This document shows positions 9,201-16,657 of a stretch of 27,327 bases of DNA, piece after piece; positions within the stretch are counted from its first letter, which is position 1; each line of letters begins with the position of its first letter. The position numbers were made by a program, and so were the translations under genes. The notes beneath the pieces are model-generated. The model was not told where the DNA came from. It did not search any database and saw only the letters and a list, made by a program, of their open reading frames with translations. The stretch comes from a virus: IMG/VR virus record IMGVR_UViG_3300037882_000813, positions 1 through 27,327 of that record. One strand, written 5' to 3'.

Positions 9201-10051
9201 AGGCCAGCAAACCGCTGCGCATAGTCCGTCGAAACACGGAACTTGGCACCACTCTGAGACTGCACAACCGAGTGCCCGCCAGACGCTGGCGCGATCGATG
9301 CGCCCGCACCAAGCGTAGTAGGCGCCTCTCGTGGCGGATTGGCCGGATCGATCCCGCGCGAGCGGATTATGCGCTCCATCGCCGGATAGAACTCGTCGAT
9401 CTTGCCGGCCTTCTCGTAGGTCTCGCGCATCTTTGTGATGGCGAAGTCCGAGGCATCCTTGGCAAGCTGTTGGCGACGACCTTCGGGCAATGGCGTCCTG
9501 GCGATGATGGCGTCGATGCCGGCGAGCGTACCAGCGACCTGCTGTTCGAGGTTGGCCGGATCGGCAAGGTCGATACCGCGGAACGTGTTGAGAATCGTGC
9601 CGTGCGTATCGTTGAAGAGCTTGTCGCCGCGTTTGCCGTACTCCCAGTTCAGATCACTCTCGTAGAAGTTATGGCCCGTCGAGGCGAAACGTAGCTGTGC
9701 TCGCTTGCGACCTTCGTCGGTGCGCATCTTCGGCATCAGGTCGTTGTTGAAGCTCTCCGTGCGCTTGCCGTGCCAAGACAGTGCCGTGCCATCCGGGTTG
9801 TCGCCAGACCATTCGTTGCGCTGCTTGATCGACTGCTCTGTCTGCTGGTTGAGCCAGTTGAGTTCGGCCAGCTTGTCTTGGAAGTCGTCCTCTTCCTTGG
9901 TCTTGGCATCGAACGCAGAGGCAACGTTGCCGAGCGCATTGCCAAGACCTTTGACGGCATCTCCGACAGCCGAATAGCCGCCGCCCGATGAGGTCGGCTG
10001 CATCGCGCCACGGAAGTCGACGACGTTATCAGTTACGGGGATCTTGGGCAT
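6170..10051 (-). CDS. Internal virion (ejection) protein with M15 peptidase, 3D and GH114-like domains
   Basis: This 1293-residue protein probably forms part of the ejection apparatus and cuts the cell wall during DNA entry. The start at ATG 10051 (MPKIPVTD) overlaps the TGA of the upstream gene by one base; in-frame sequence further upstream is an antisense-like shadow of that gene. Residues 1-250 are helical and polar. At about 270-375 lies a VanY/M15-type zinc peptidase: SRHAFGEAID gives H317 and D324, and DMHFEV gives H369. At about 405-512 is a 3D-type double-psi barrel (VVHDTGSAFKG, then FDIPV), as in MltA-like lytic transglycosylases. At about 545-720 is a TIM-barrel-like segment (GIVDFDLS, KVSAYHEG, YLHVDN, HFIEFGDP) resembling GH114/polygalactosaminidase proteins; this is the least certain call. 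The rest to 1293 is long helical sequence typical of T7 gp15/gp16-type proteins. Confidence 0.85.
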   Translation of the reverse strand: MPKIPVTDNVVDFRGAMQPTSSGGGYSAVGDAVKGLGNALGNVASAFDAKTKEEDDFQDKLAELNWLNQQTEQSIKQRNEWSGDNPDGTALSWHGKRTESFNNDLMPKMRTDEGRKRAQLRFASTGHNFYESDLNWEYGKRGDKLFNDTHGTILNTFRGIDLADPANLEQQVAGTLAGIDAIIARTPLPEGRRQQLAKDASDFAITKMRETYEKAGKIDEFYPAMERIIRSRGIDPANPPREAPTTLGAGASIAPASGGHSVVQSQSGAKFRVSTDYAQRFAGLISDLEAAGVKIDASQSGGFADRNIAGTNTKSRHAFGEAIDLNWNENARGKEGKIRDVMPAEKIREIAAKHGLKWGGDWRNPDDMHFEVDRSVNYRAPPVAQRGITAFAGLAPRGDDGIAPKLTAYAPQAGGALAKMEGGYASSRPGPDGKAIVRTLEDMQQGKSDYITIAGDPSQYGKSYTIPEITWIDSKGQQHTSKNVRAVVHDTGSAFKGAGDGKFDIPVARDLTNAQMNAQPFLRGGVKFMLGGSGVKDAKAANRSGLITSLDDAPTPDEIAKSGAGIVDFDLSVPGAKEAVAAAKKAGAKVSAYHEGAGGGASWGEANRDLTKPAELKKLAADAKKLAAQGADYLHVDNLHDLKPDQLAAVAKAVKESGPTMIAKNNPAAWVEIVKKNPDLKPPYAVIEHGMKDKAQVAAAKQLADMGVPVHFIEFGDPGTDKSTRQKRKDPTSTHEEADAFVKANPWAQVTHMKTQDAYNGREAAGGKVFRAEGQVPTADAGRPIRVADAGPFRLPSNIGGGHAERQFLESAIRHLPQYAKEHEAAQARWAKGIEGRVKTIMDNAEKGVIRDQDVSELEALVASKPDVAKRMGVDQAPVAVKAYTDDMREMRLMSPTQLQAAIQGVDQAIKSAPVSPETVASALKRKDRMTTLLRTMQTELNEDPNTWADKVGIMPLRQLDFSSDEKLTESMAERVANAKTVAAYFAQTGHAMPVKFFTKAERDQFSDQLKVGGDKMLGLLGTLHRNFGPEALQAVAEISKQAPEAATVGWMMTAGHSSKLIDDAAKGIERQQKRALGEKMVVPPKVADTRVEFVKAFGTTFARTPMSEAAVTETVNAIYEVRAQRHGWDKPKPEEWAKIAKEVVGENADNKGTYGGVQKVNGNRVVLPVNVKNDDPWLSAGTFSQLLGALRQEDLIDAMGSGPATASNTPLSIGAVRRATPISVGYGRYMLAQGDVSDDNALLRDGTGKPFVLDLLALEKKLKARRPDLYRGYEEPLRAGGVFGFGGSELPR

Positions 10052-10515
10052 CAGCCTATCGCAAACATGTTGCCGGACTTGGCAACGTTGCCGAGCCCGC
10101 CGAGGAACGATGACGCAGCACCGATCATGCCGGCCGAGCGCTGATTTGCTGCCTGGGCTTCGTAGTCGCGCGCCTTGTTCTCGTGCGCGATGGCCTGGCC
10201 TTCGGCGTTGACGTAGCTCGTGGACTTGTCTTGCGAGCGGTTGGCTTCGTTTTCGCCGAAGATGATCAGCGCCGCTGATCCATAACCCGCATCGACGCCA
10301 CCCTTGGATGCCGCCGTGATCGCTTGACCTTGAACCTTGTCGTACTTGGCGCCGAGTTTTTCCTGTTCGGTGTAGCCTTCCCACCGCTTGGAGCGCGCAT
10401 TGATGCGCTCGACTTGGGCGTTGTACTCCGCTTGAGCGGCCTGACCGTTTGCCGCCATCATCGAGCCCATGGCGGAGACGCCAGCACTGAGCAGCCCGAT
10501 TGCTGGTCCGCACAT
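10051..10515 (-). CDS. T7 gp14-like internal virion core protein
   Basis: This 154-residue protein has a hydrophobic Gly/Ala/Met-rich N-terminus (AIGLLSAGVSAMGSMMAA), a charged helical middle (QAEYNAQVERINARSKRWE) and a Gly-rich hydrophobic C-terminus (GMIGAASSFLGGLG). This is the usual layout of the T7 gp14 family, whose members are ejected and form the outer-membrane part of the DNA-entry channel. It lies six bases downstream of the tail protein gene, and its TGA overlaps the ATG of the large ejection protein, the canonical gene order. It begins MCG, like the two small proteins ahead of the portal. Confidence 0.8.
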   Translation of the reverse strand: MCGPAIGLLSAGVSAMGSMMAANGQAAQAEYNAQVERINARSKRWEGYTEQEKLGAKYDKVQGQAITAASKGGVDAGYGSAALIIFGENEANRSQDKSTSYVNAEGQAIAHENKARDYEAQAANQRSAGMIGAASSFLGGLGNVAKSGNMFAIG

Positions 10516-10521
10516 CGCTTA

Positions 10522-12393
10522 TCAGCCTGTCGTGTTGACTTCGGCAACGAGGCCCGCGACGAAAAACGGAAACGGATCGTTGTGTTCTATACGCACGATG
10601 CCCTCGTGCTGCCACCCGCTCTGCATCTCAAGACGCACAAGCCCCGTGTAGAGTGGCGGGCTCGCATCCATCGCCATCGACGGCTTGCGATAGAGGATCG
10701 GGCGTTGATCCGACGCCGTGGATCCAAACGTGCCGCCGAGGCTGTTCGATAGCCGAACGAACACCTCGCTCACGTTCTTCTGGCGGCTCTGTGCTGCGCC
10801 TGCTCGCGCGCCCGCCTCGATGTCCATGGGCTCGATCACCGTCGCGACCGGGAAACCAATCACCGCTTTGGTGCAGGCGATCGGCAACGTCACCTTACCT
10901 GCAGACGACACCACGGCTGTTCCAAGCTTTGCGCCATTGCCAAGGATCGTAACGGTCTCGCCGATCAGATGGTTGAGACCTGACACGGTCGTCGTCTCCG
11001 CGCCGCTGTAGACCACAGCACTGTCGAGATAGACGGCATCCGCCTTGGCGGTATCGTCAGCCAAGCCATCCACGATGACCTCGATATAGCGCACCGTTGA
11101 ACCGTTGACGGCGCGCTCGACGCTGAGCCACAGCTCATCGCTGTCCGCACCGGGCTGCACCGCCATGGACTTGATCAAAGCCCCCGTGCCGCCGATGACG
11201 TGGCGATGCCATGCCAACACCTCCTGCGTTTTTTCGAACGTGCACCCCGCCGCAACGCCGTCCGTGCGCCTGATCCAGATGACGTTGTCCGGCTCGGCCG
11301 CGAACGCGATCTGGTCGAAGCCCGGGCCGGTGATGTGCTCTGAAAACACCGTCAGATTGTTGCTGTCGTAGGCGTCGTTCGCGAGCGAGTACGTGAACTC
11401 GCGCAGCTTCTTGGCGGCATTGGTCGCCACGCCACGCCGTTGCGGATACATGACGGACTGGTTGACCCGGATCGGCCGCGCATCCGACGTACCGTAGGTC
11501 GCCTGGATGACCGCGCGCACGTTGCTCGGGGTCAACGCTTCCTGTTGGCTCGATGCTGCGATGGCGTACTCGCCTTGCGATGTCCCGGCCGTCAGAACGC
11601 GCCCGCCCATGAGCCACCGGATGCGATCTCCCGACCCTTCGGCCAGCCGGTAGATGATCGCGTCGCTGTCCCCTACGCCATCCTCGAAGTTCTCGAACGC
11701 GCCGCCAGATTTTGACGACCAGATCACGATGGGATCACTATCGGTGCCACCGAACCATAGCCGTTGCTCGAACATCGCCATTGCTGTCGGATAGCCGCGA
11801 TAGTCGGACCATGCGCCTTCCTCCCAGAACACCGTGCCGTAGCGCATGATCGATGCTGGGATCTGATACCTGACCAGCTCACAACTGACCTGCGTTGATG
11901 ACGTGAACCCCGTGATTTTGACGATGCAATAGCCGGGGTGCAGAAAGTCCGAATCGAAAAATGTCGTCTGCGATGCGCGCGCAAAGACCCGAACCGTCCC
12001 GCTTTTGTGCGCTGGCACGCGGGTGACGCTATCCCACGTCGTCAAGCCGGTGACGTTCCACACGCCGTAGACGTTGCCTTCGTTGGTGTAGGTCTGCCCA
12101 TTGGCCAGCGCCGCCGTGTTGTCGCCAACAGGCGCGTTCTGGATGCCGACAGCACTGCCGTCCTCGCTGAGCCGAAACAGTGCACCGACCATGCCAGCGT
12201 CGAACGTGGCGGATGTCGACACAAGCATGAGGTCCGTTCCGACCAAATGCGTTCCATAGGCCGTCGTGCCCCAATCGAGATACCCGCCGCTGGTGTAGGT
12301 CCATCCGGTCGTATTCGCGGTCGCAGCCAGCGTAACCGTGTTCGTGGTGACGGCGACGACCTCATAGGTGTTGCCGTTGAGGGGGTACGTCAT
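10522..12393 (-). CDS. Tail tubular protein B / stabilisation protein, C-terminal part
   Basis: This 623-residue protein carries the bulk of a T7 gp12-like nozzle or stabilisation protein. Family signatures include AMFEQRLWFGGTDSDP, IVIWSSKSGGAFENF, a RWLMGGRVLTAGTSQGEYA segment, and VLAWHRHVIGG. It starts at ATG 12393, which overlaps the TGA of the upstream N-terminal part as ATGA; in-frame sequence further upstream does not look like tail protein. The first ~35 residues (MTYPLNGNTYEVVAV... TYTSGG) are the second half of an E1-FCCH-like insertion domain. The first half of that domain ends the preceding ORF, so one structural domain is divided between two frames. The product ends six bases before the core protein gene. 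Confidence 0.85.
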   Translation of the reverse strand: MTYPLNGNTYEVVAVTTNTVTLAATANTTGWTYTSGGYLDWGTTAYGTHLVGTDLMLVSTSATFDAGMVGALFRLSEDGSAVGIQNAPVGDNTAALANGQTYTNEGNVYGVWNVTGLTTWDSVTRVPAHKSGTVRVFARASQTTFFDSDFLHPGYCIVKITGFTSSTQVSCELVRYQIPASIMRYGTVFWEEGAWSDYRGYPTAMAMFEQRLWFGGTDSDPIVIWSSKSGGAFENFEDGVGDSDAIIYRLAEGSGDRIRWLMGGRVLTAGTSQGEYAIAASSQQEALTPSNVRAVIQATYGTSDARPIRVNQSVMYPQRRGVATNAAKKLREFTYSLANDAYDSNNLTVFSEHITGPGFDQIAFAAEPDNVIWIRRTDGVAAGCTFEKTQEVLAWHRHVIGGTGALIKSMAVQPGADSDELWLSVERAVNGSTVRYIEVIVDGLADDTAKADAVYLDSAVVYSGAETTTVSGLNHLIGETVTILGNGAKLGTAVVSSAGKVTLPIACTKAVIGFPVATVIEPMDIEAGARAGAAQSRQKNVSEVFVRLSNSLGGTFGSTASDQRPILYRKPSMAMDASPPLYTGLVRLEMQSGWQHEGIVRIEHNDPFPFFVAGLVAEVNTTG

Positions 12394-13307
12394 GGCGCGC
12401 CGCCCTCGCCATAGTTGTTGCCGCCAGGATTTCCAGTATCGAGGACTCCAGAGTTTTCCGCTGTGACGCCCGTCACAAGGACGTAAGTACCAACGGTAAA
12501 GTCGTGCCCCGGCGCCGTGATCGTTACGGTCATTCCGGTGTTGATGCCGGTGATCGCCACGCGGTGAGTCGTATAGGCGCGAATGCGGTTGGTGCTGTCG
12601 CCGTTGATTGTGCGGAATGGACCCGTCGTGATGTCGGGCGTCGAAAGCACCCACGACGTGTTGGAAAACCGGCTGATCTTGCGCAGCGGATGATCCTTGT
12701 GCGTGATGTAGATCACGTCCCGGATCGAGACCAATTGCAGGGCATCCAACTGGTCAGCCGTGTAAGTCGTCGTCAGCTCGACGATCTTGGATGCCGTGCC
12801 GCCCGACGCATAAGCGGTGAAGGCCGATGAGTTCAATCCGGGTAGCTGAAAGGTGTTGGTCGCGGCGCCAGCCACCACGAAATGGCAATTGTTGACCTCA
12901 GCCATACCGCTGACGGACGCGATCAGAACGCGGTCGCCGTTGGAAAACCCATGCGCCGCCGACGTGACGACGGCCGGGTTTGCCGCCGTGATGCCGGTGA
13001 TGTTCTTGGCCGTGTTCGTGACCACGCCTCGGTTGCGGAAGAACCAGATGTAGCCTGGTCCGAACATCAGGATGTAACTGTCTTCGGTCGAGTAGATGTA
13101 CTCGACGAGGCGAACGTGATCCGTTGCGTTCTTCTGCGCCAGCACGAAGCGCGAGCCCGGCCGTTTGCGGGCGCCGCCGTGAGGCGTGACGATGGCGTTT
13201 TGCAGCACACGGCACCCCGCCGCATACTTGCGCACGTCGGTGCGCCCGGCGAGACGCGGGGAGAGCTCGCCGCCCGTGAAGTTGGAAACGAGATGCTGGA
13301 CCTTCAC
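12390..13307 (-). CDS. Tail tubular protein B / stabilisation protein, N-terminal part
   Basis: This 305-residue ORF begins with the classic N-terminus of phage stabilisation proteins (NFTGGELSPRLAGRTDVRKY, then QNAIVTPHGGARKRPG). Residues 101-172 form a complete E1-FCCH-like insertion domain (NPAVVTSAAHGFSNGDRV, then NTFQLPG). A second copy starts at about 251 (ITGINTGMTVTITAPGHDF) but is cut off by a TGA after residue 305 (GEGGAP). The sequence continues in the -1 frame from the overlapping ATG 12393. Together the parts total about 928 residues, longer than T7 gp12 (about 794) because of the insertion domains. The start is three bases after the tail tubular A stop. It could be two coupled genes, a frameshifted product, or one gene broken by mutation or sequencing error. 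Confidence 0.85.
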   Translation of the reverse strand: MKVQHLVSNFTGGELSPRLAGRTDVRKYAAGCRVLQNAIVTPHGGARKRPGSRFVLAQKNATDHVRLVEYIYSTEDSYILMFGPGYIWFFRNRGVVTNTAKNITGITAANPAVVTSAAHGFSNGDRVLIASVSGMAEVNNCHFVVAGAATNTFQLPGLNSSAFTAYASGGTASKIVELTTTYTADQLDALQLVSIRDVIYITHKDHPLRKISRFSNTSWVLSTPDITTGPFRTINGDSTNRIRAYTTHRVAITGINTGMTVTITAPGHDFTVGTYVLVTGVTAENSGVLDTGNPGGNNYGEGGAP

Positions 13308-13310
13308 CGC

Positions 13311-13946
13311 TCAGAACCTCGCCATGATCCAGCCGGTTGCATCGACAATGTCGCGGGGCGTGCCTTCCTGAGCATCGATCTGTCGCGCTTCGCGGATCTT
13401 CGCCTCGTAGGACTGCATGGCATACTCCGACATCTTTGCGTTATCGGTCATGGCCATTGCGATCTCGGCCGTCAGGCGTGCCGACAAGGCGTCGACAAAC
13501 AACGCATCGAACTGCGCCACGTCGGTAATGCGAGCCACATACTCGATCTTGCAGGTCGTGCCGTTGGTCAGGATGTACTTGCCCTCGACGCGATAGGAGT
13601 AACCAGCGCCACCGCCGACAAGGCCGGGATAACCGTAGACAACGCCGGCCGGCATGCCGTCAGCGTCTTCCGACGTTCGAAGGATCTTCAAGCAGTCATC
13701 AGGCAGAGCAAACTTGGCAGTGTATTCGAACGCGATTCCAGGTGACGCCAGCGAGGCCAGTTCCGCCCGTTTGATCGCGAAATTCCAGGGATGCGCGCGC
13801 AATACGGCGTCGCGCAAGATCGGATAGTGGAGCTTGCACAGAGCCGCGCCCTTGGTGTCCTGATCCAACGACGTGATGGTTGGATGGCCAAGACGGGTCA
13901 GGCTCATGTTGCAGAGTTGGACTTCCGAGGTGACGGTTGCCGTCAT
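13311..13946 (-). CDS. Tail tubular protein A (T7 gp11-like adaptor)
   Basis: This 211-residue protein forms the adaptor ring between portal and nozzle in short-tailed phages. Family features are visible: VQLCNMSLTRLGHPTITSLDQDTKGAALC at the start of the fold, then HYPILRDAVLRAHPWNFAIKRAELA, and a LPDDCLKILR segment. The start chosen is ATG 13946 (MTATVTSEV), five bases after GGGGG; an in-frame TTG four codons upstream is possible. It is the first gene after the hairpin at 13965-13984 and sits three bases ahead of the tail tubular B N-terminal part. Confidence 0.88.
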   Translation of the reverse strand: MTATVTSEVQLCNMSLTRLGHPTITSLDQDTKGAALCKLHYPILRDAVLRAHPWNFAIKRAELASLASPGIAFEYTAKFALPDDCLKILRTSEDADGMPAGVVYGYPGLVGGGAGYSYRVEGKYILTNGTTCKIEYVARITDVAQFDALFVDALSARLTAEIAMAMTDNAKMSEYAMQSYEAKIREARQIDAQEGTPRDIVDATGWIMARF

Positions 13947-13964
13947 GCATGCCCCCAAATGAGA

Positions 13965-13984
13965 GACGGGGCCGAAGCCCCGTC
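13965..13984 (-). terminator. UUCG-loop hairpin terminator after the capsid genes
   Basis: On the minus strand GACGGGGC and GCCCCGTC form a perfect 8-bp GC-rich stem closed by a TTCG tetraloop with C-G closure, an unusually stable RNA hairpin. TCTCATTT follows, a weak U-tract. It lies ten bases downstream of the stop of the capsid-associated gene and upstream of tail tubular A. This matches the usual place for a partial terminator between capsid and tail genes in T7-like phages. Termination is probably leaky, since no promoter is evident after it. Confidence 0.75.
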
Positions 13985-13993
13985 CCGTTGTCG

Positions 13994-14491
13994 TCAGTCA
14001 ACGGCGTAGTGCAATTCCAGCGTGACGGTGCCCGTCGTGTTGGTTGCTGCATCCTTGATCGTGCCGATCAGGTACATGTCGCACTTGGGGTCAGCCGTCT
14101 GGCCGTTGACGTACTCGAACGCGCGCTTGCCGTAGTCCGCGATGTTCTTGACCACGGCGGCAGAGCCAGCCGCAGCAGCAACATCGAGGCCATCGGTCAG
14201 GCCGTCGTCGTCAGCGGTGAAGTCACCCGACCGGATCGGCGTGAAGCCGAGGTCGAGCGTCGGCGAGCCGGACGAGGCCAGATCGTCCCAGTGGATGCGG
14301 GACGTGCCGAGGATGCGAGCATTCGACGGCACCACCGCAAGGTAGATGGTGTCGTTTGCAGACGCCGCCGTCAGTTCGAGGGTTTCAACCCACACCTTGA
14401 CGCGGCCTCCGCCTTCGCCGGCATCAGCCATTGCTCGCGTGCTTGAGTTGATCAGCCCGTTCATGATCCGGGCGCCGTATTGGCTAGCCAT
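13994..14491 (-). CDS. Probable capsid-associated (decoration-like) protein of unknown family
   Basis: This 165-residue protein is encoded directly after the major capsid gene and just before a hairpin terminator. The sequence is rich in small residues and predicted beta segments (VKVWVETLELTAASANDTIYLAVVP, then TLDLGFTPI, then VTLELHYAVD), with no recognisable catalytic motif. An ATAGGAGA ribosome site precedes ATG 14491. Position and composition suggest a head decoration or head-completion protein, but no specific family is recognised, so the role is inferred from context. Confidence 0.7.
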   Translation of the reverse strand: MASQYGARIMNGLINSSTRAMADAGEGGGRVKVWVETLELTAASANDTIYLAVVPSNARILGTSRIHWDDLASSGSPTLDLGFTPIRSGDFTADDDGLTDGLDVAAAAGSAAVVKNIADYGKRAFEYVNGQTADPKCDMYLIGTIKDAATNTTGTVTLELHYAVD

Positions 14492-14513
14492 GTGTCAGTC
14501 TCCTATCTCTGGC

Positions 14514-15416
14514 TTACTGCGGGCCGTTCGTGGCATGGCATTCGATGTACCCAACGCGGACTTCTTCCATCCGCGTTGCACCGATATCCATGCAGCCGAA
14601 CACCTGCGTTGCGTAGTTCTTGTCGGCGCGCTCACCGATTTTGGTGGTGATGTCCTTGCCGACGCCGAGCAGGATGCCGCCCTTGGCCCAATACAGGCAC
14701 TTGTCGTAGGAGTTGCCGTCGACCCCGATGCGGTTGCACGGGATGATCGTGAACCCACCGAAGCGAGACACCTGACCCTCGACCAGAGGCTTGACCACGT
14801 TGTAGTCGTGCGAACTGATGCGCGTGTCGTTGAGCAGTGACTTGATTTGCCGCGCGTTGATGACGAGGAACTTTTCTTCGTCCGAGTCCACGTCGTTTGT
14901 GCCGAGTTTTTCGCCGGCCTCAAGGATCTTCGCGACGTTCAGGCCGAGGTTCGCCGACGCGACGCCAGGACCGCGTACCGTCACCGCGACCGTCATGGCC
15001 GCAGAGTACGCCGTCGATGTCGTGCCATCGACGCCAGTATAGGCGGTACCGTCAGCCGCGGCGACAATCTCGTCATCCATGGCGCGCCCCATCGCCATCG
15101 CAGCCGCCTCCGCATACTGCGAGGTCGGGTCGATGAGCATGCGGATCTGATCTTCGTTGTCGATCAGGTCGGCCCAATCGTAGGGATTGGTCGACACCTT
15201 GCGCCGGGAGTGCGGGGTATCCATGCGCGGCGTGTCGCTGTGCCGGCTGGTGCGCTTGCGAGCCGACGTGGCGCCGATCTGCTCGTAATAGCCCGACTTG
15301 CCGGTGACGGTTTCAACGCGGACGGCACGGCGGAGCTTCGAACCCTTCTGCTGGGTCAGGTGGTAGACGTTCGCCTTGTACTGTTCGACGAACGCCGTAG
15401 TGATCTGAATGGACAT
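14514..15416 (-). CDS. Major capsid protein
   Basis: This 300-residue protein, preceded by a very strong ribosome site (ATAGGAGGA, eight bases before ATG 15416), is the expected highly expressed capsid gene. The sequence resembles the capsid proteins of short-tailed phages: an N-terminal FVEQYKANVYHLTQQKGSKLR helix, then DTPRMDTPHSRRKVS and DWADLIDNEDQIRMLIDP (an E-loop/P-domain region), then AMGRAMDDEIVAA, and a C-terminal CLYWAKGGILLGVGKDI segment. It follows the scaffold and a 71-residue gene and is followed by a probable decoration gene. A 105-base leader precedes it. Confidence 0.85.
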   Translation of the reverse strand: MSIQITTAFVEQYKANVYHLTQQKGSKLRRAVRVETVTGKSGYYEQIGATSARKRTSRHSDTPRMDTPHSRRKVSTNPYDWADLIDNEDQIRMLIDPTSQYAEAAAMAMGRAMDDEIVAAADGTAYTGVDGTTSTAYSAAMTVAVTVRGPGVASANLGLNVAKILEAGEKLGTNDVDSDEEKFLVINARQIKSLLNDTRISSHDYNVVKPLVEGQVSRFGGFTIIPCNRIGVDGNSYDKCLYWAKGGILLGVGKDITTKIGERADKNYATQVFGCMDIGATRMEEVRVGYIECHATNGPQ

Positions 15417-15521
15417 TGGTCCATCCTCCTATGGCTGGTTTCGGATTTTGGGTGAAGAATGCCGATCCGATCCCGGGTGTCCGCTCACGCGGGCCGTTCG
15501 TCTGGCGAGACGCAGAAGGCT
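15417..15521 (-). other. Non-coding leader upstream of the capsid gene
   Basis: This 105-base gap separates the 71-residue gene from the capsid gene. It holds the strong capsid ribosome site at its downstream end and a modest 6-bp hairpin at 15479-15494 with a GTGA (GNRA-type) loop on the minus strand. A second 5-bp stem (CGTCT/AGACG) lies at about 15498-15511. No U-tract and no convincing -35/-10 pair were seen, so it is more likely a leader or mRNA-processing region than a terminator. Confidence 0.4.
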
Positions 15522-15737
15522 TTACCGTTGGTGCCGGGACTGGCCTTGGCCAGAGTGTCCGGGCTTCTGAGGCGCCTGCTGTGGCTGTTGCGATGGGGCC
15601 TTGTCGGCGTGTCCATCACCACTGACAAACGCTTCGTAGCGCTTGGCGCGCTCAAGGATCTGCTCAATATCGGGATTCGCGATGTCCCGAGGCTGAGCGA
15701 GTTTGAGGCATTCCAGGCGAATTTCTTTGCTGTCCAC
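15522..15737 (-). CDS. Small conserved head-module protein, unknown function
   Basis: This 71-residue protein starts at GTG 15737, two bases after the scaffold TGA, with GGGG upstream. The first half is a helical, conserved-looking segment (MDSKEIRLECLKLA, then DIEQILERAKRYEAFV). The second half is a low-complexity Gln/Pro/Gly/His tail. Similar short proteins occur between scaffold and capsid genes in podoviruses, but no function is established. An in-frame extension further upstream would overlap the scaffold gene and looks like shadow sequence. Confidence 0.65.
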   Translation of the reverse strand: MDSKEIRLECLKLAQPRDIANPDIEQILERAKRYEAFVSGDGHADKAPSQQPQQAPQKPGHSGQGQSRHQR

Positions 15738-15739
15738 GG

Positions 15740-16657
15740 TCAGCCGCCCCGCTGCTCGGGGAACGCGGCTTCGTACATGGACGCCATTTCCTTGGTGCGC
15801 AGGGCGTGATCCGGGTGATCCCGGTTCCACAGCGGCTCCTTGTACTTGTCGCGGAACTCGCTGATCGCGCGCTGCATGTCGACAGGTGAGGCGGTCGGCT
15901 GCGGCTTGCCGTGCAAGCGGCTTTCACCGGCCAGCTCCTTGCCGATGCGGCCGAACATGCGGATCATGCGCGGATCGTTGCCGAGGCCGGTCTCGTCAAG
16001 ATACTGGCGGAACTCCGGGTCGGCGTATTCCGACACTGCCGTCTTGGCCGAGGTCAGGAACGCCTCGTACTGCGCGCCATGCTCGCGGCGCAGCGAGGTC
16101 TCGACCTGGGCACGGGCCTGCTTCTGGCCGGTCTCCCAGGCCGCAGTGCGCTCGATCTGGTGCTTGACGAACTGGTCGTAGAGCGCCGTTGCCTGCCTCT
16201 TGTTGAGGCCGTTGGCGTGCGCTGCCGAGCGGAAGTTCTTTTCGAGGTCTTCGTCGTAGGACAGTGTTTCCGGGAGCTTCTCGGGCTTCTGGAACTCGTA
16301 TTTGTCGGGCGCTTCGGGCCGACCGCTCGCGGCGTACCACCGGTCCCAGCCCTCTTGATCTTCGTCGTTCGCGGGGCGCGGGATCTTCTCGTGACCGAGC
16401 AGCTTTTCGAGGTTGGTGTAGCCCTTGGCCAGGTCCTCGACCTTGATCTGATTGCCGCTGGCGTCCCAATACTTCTCAGGCGCCCATTCCGGGCGCTGTG
16501 CCGCCTGCTTGGCCGCCTCGACACCGTTCGCCGGCTGGTTGGAGTTGGCCGGTTGCTGCTCTTGCGGCTTCTCGGGGAGTCCAGAAGTCAACAATGATCC
16601 GCCGCCGGGTGTCGCTTGCGCGGCCGGGGCTTCAGCTGTCGCTGTCGCGGTGCTCAT
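15740..16657 (-). CDS. Capsid assembly scaffolding protein
   Basis: This 305-residue, strongly hydrophilic protein lies between the portal and capsid genes, the canonical scaffold position. It has a disordered Ala/Pro/Gln-rich N-terminus to about residue 55, a YWD segment (PEKYWDASGN) with VEDLAKGYTNLEKLLG, as is typical of podovirus scaffold-like proteins, then long charged helices to the C-terminus. ATG 16657 overlaps the stop of the Bbp19-like gene as ATGA. Scaffolds direct procapsid assembly around the portal and then leave. Confidence 0.8.
   Translation of the reverse strand: MSTATATAEAPAAQATPGGGSLLTSGLPEKPQEQQPANSNQPANGVEAAKQAAQRPEWAPEKYWDASGNQIKVEDLAKGYTNLEKLLGHEKIPRPANDEDQEGWDRWYAASGRPEAPDKYEFQKPEKLPETLSYDEDLEKNFRSAAHANGLNKRQATALYDQFVKHQIERTAAWETGQKQARAQVETSLRREHGAQYEAFLTSAKTAVSEYADPEFRQYLDETGLGNDPRMIRMFGRIGKELAGESRLHGKPQPTASPVDMQRAISEFRDKYKEPLWNRDHPDHALRTKEMASMYEAAFPEQRGG

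Noticed and set aside
8270-9694. Second long plus-strand frame (about 470 codons) opposite the ejection protein
   Set aside because: Same shadow pattern; the minus strand has clear M15 and 3D motifs here.
10052-10615. In-frame upstream extension of the ejection protein
   Set aside because: Overlaps the core protein gene almost completely, has Arg/Ser-rich shadow composition, and the one-base TGATG overlap gives a natural start at 10051.
12394-12654. In-frame upstream extension of the tail B C-terminal part
   Set aside because: Composition (Arg/His/Ser-rich) does not match tail protein and the same bases encode the N-terminal part in its own frame.
15479-15494. Hairpin ahead of the capsid gene as a terminator
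   Set aside because: Only six base pairs and no U-tract; listed as part of the leader instead.
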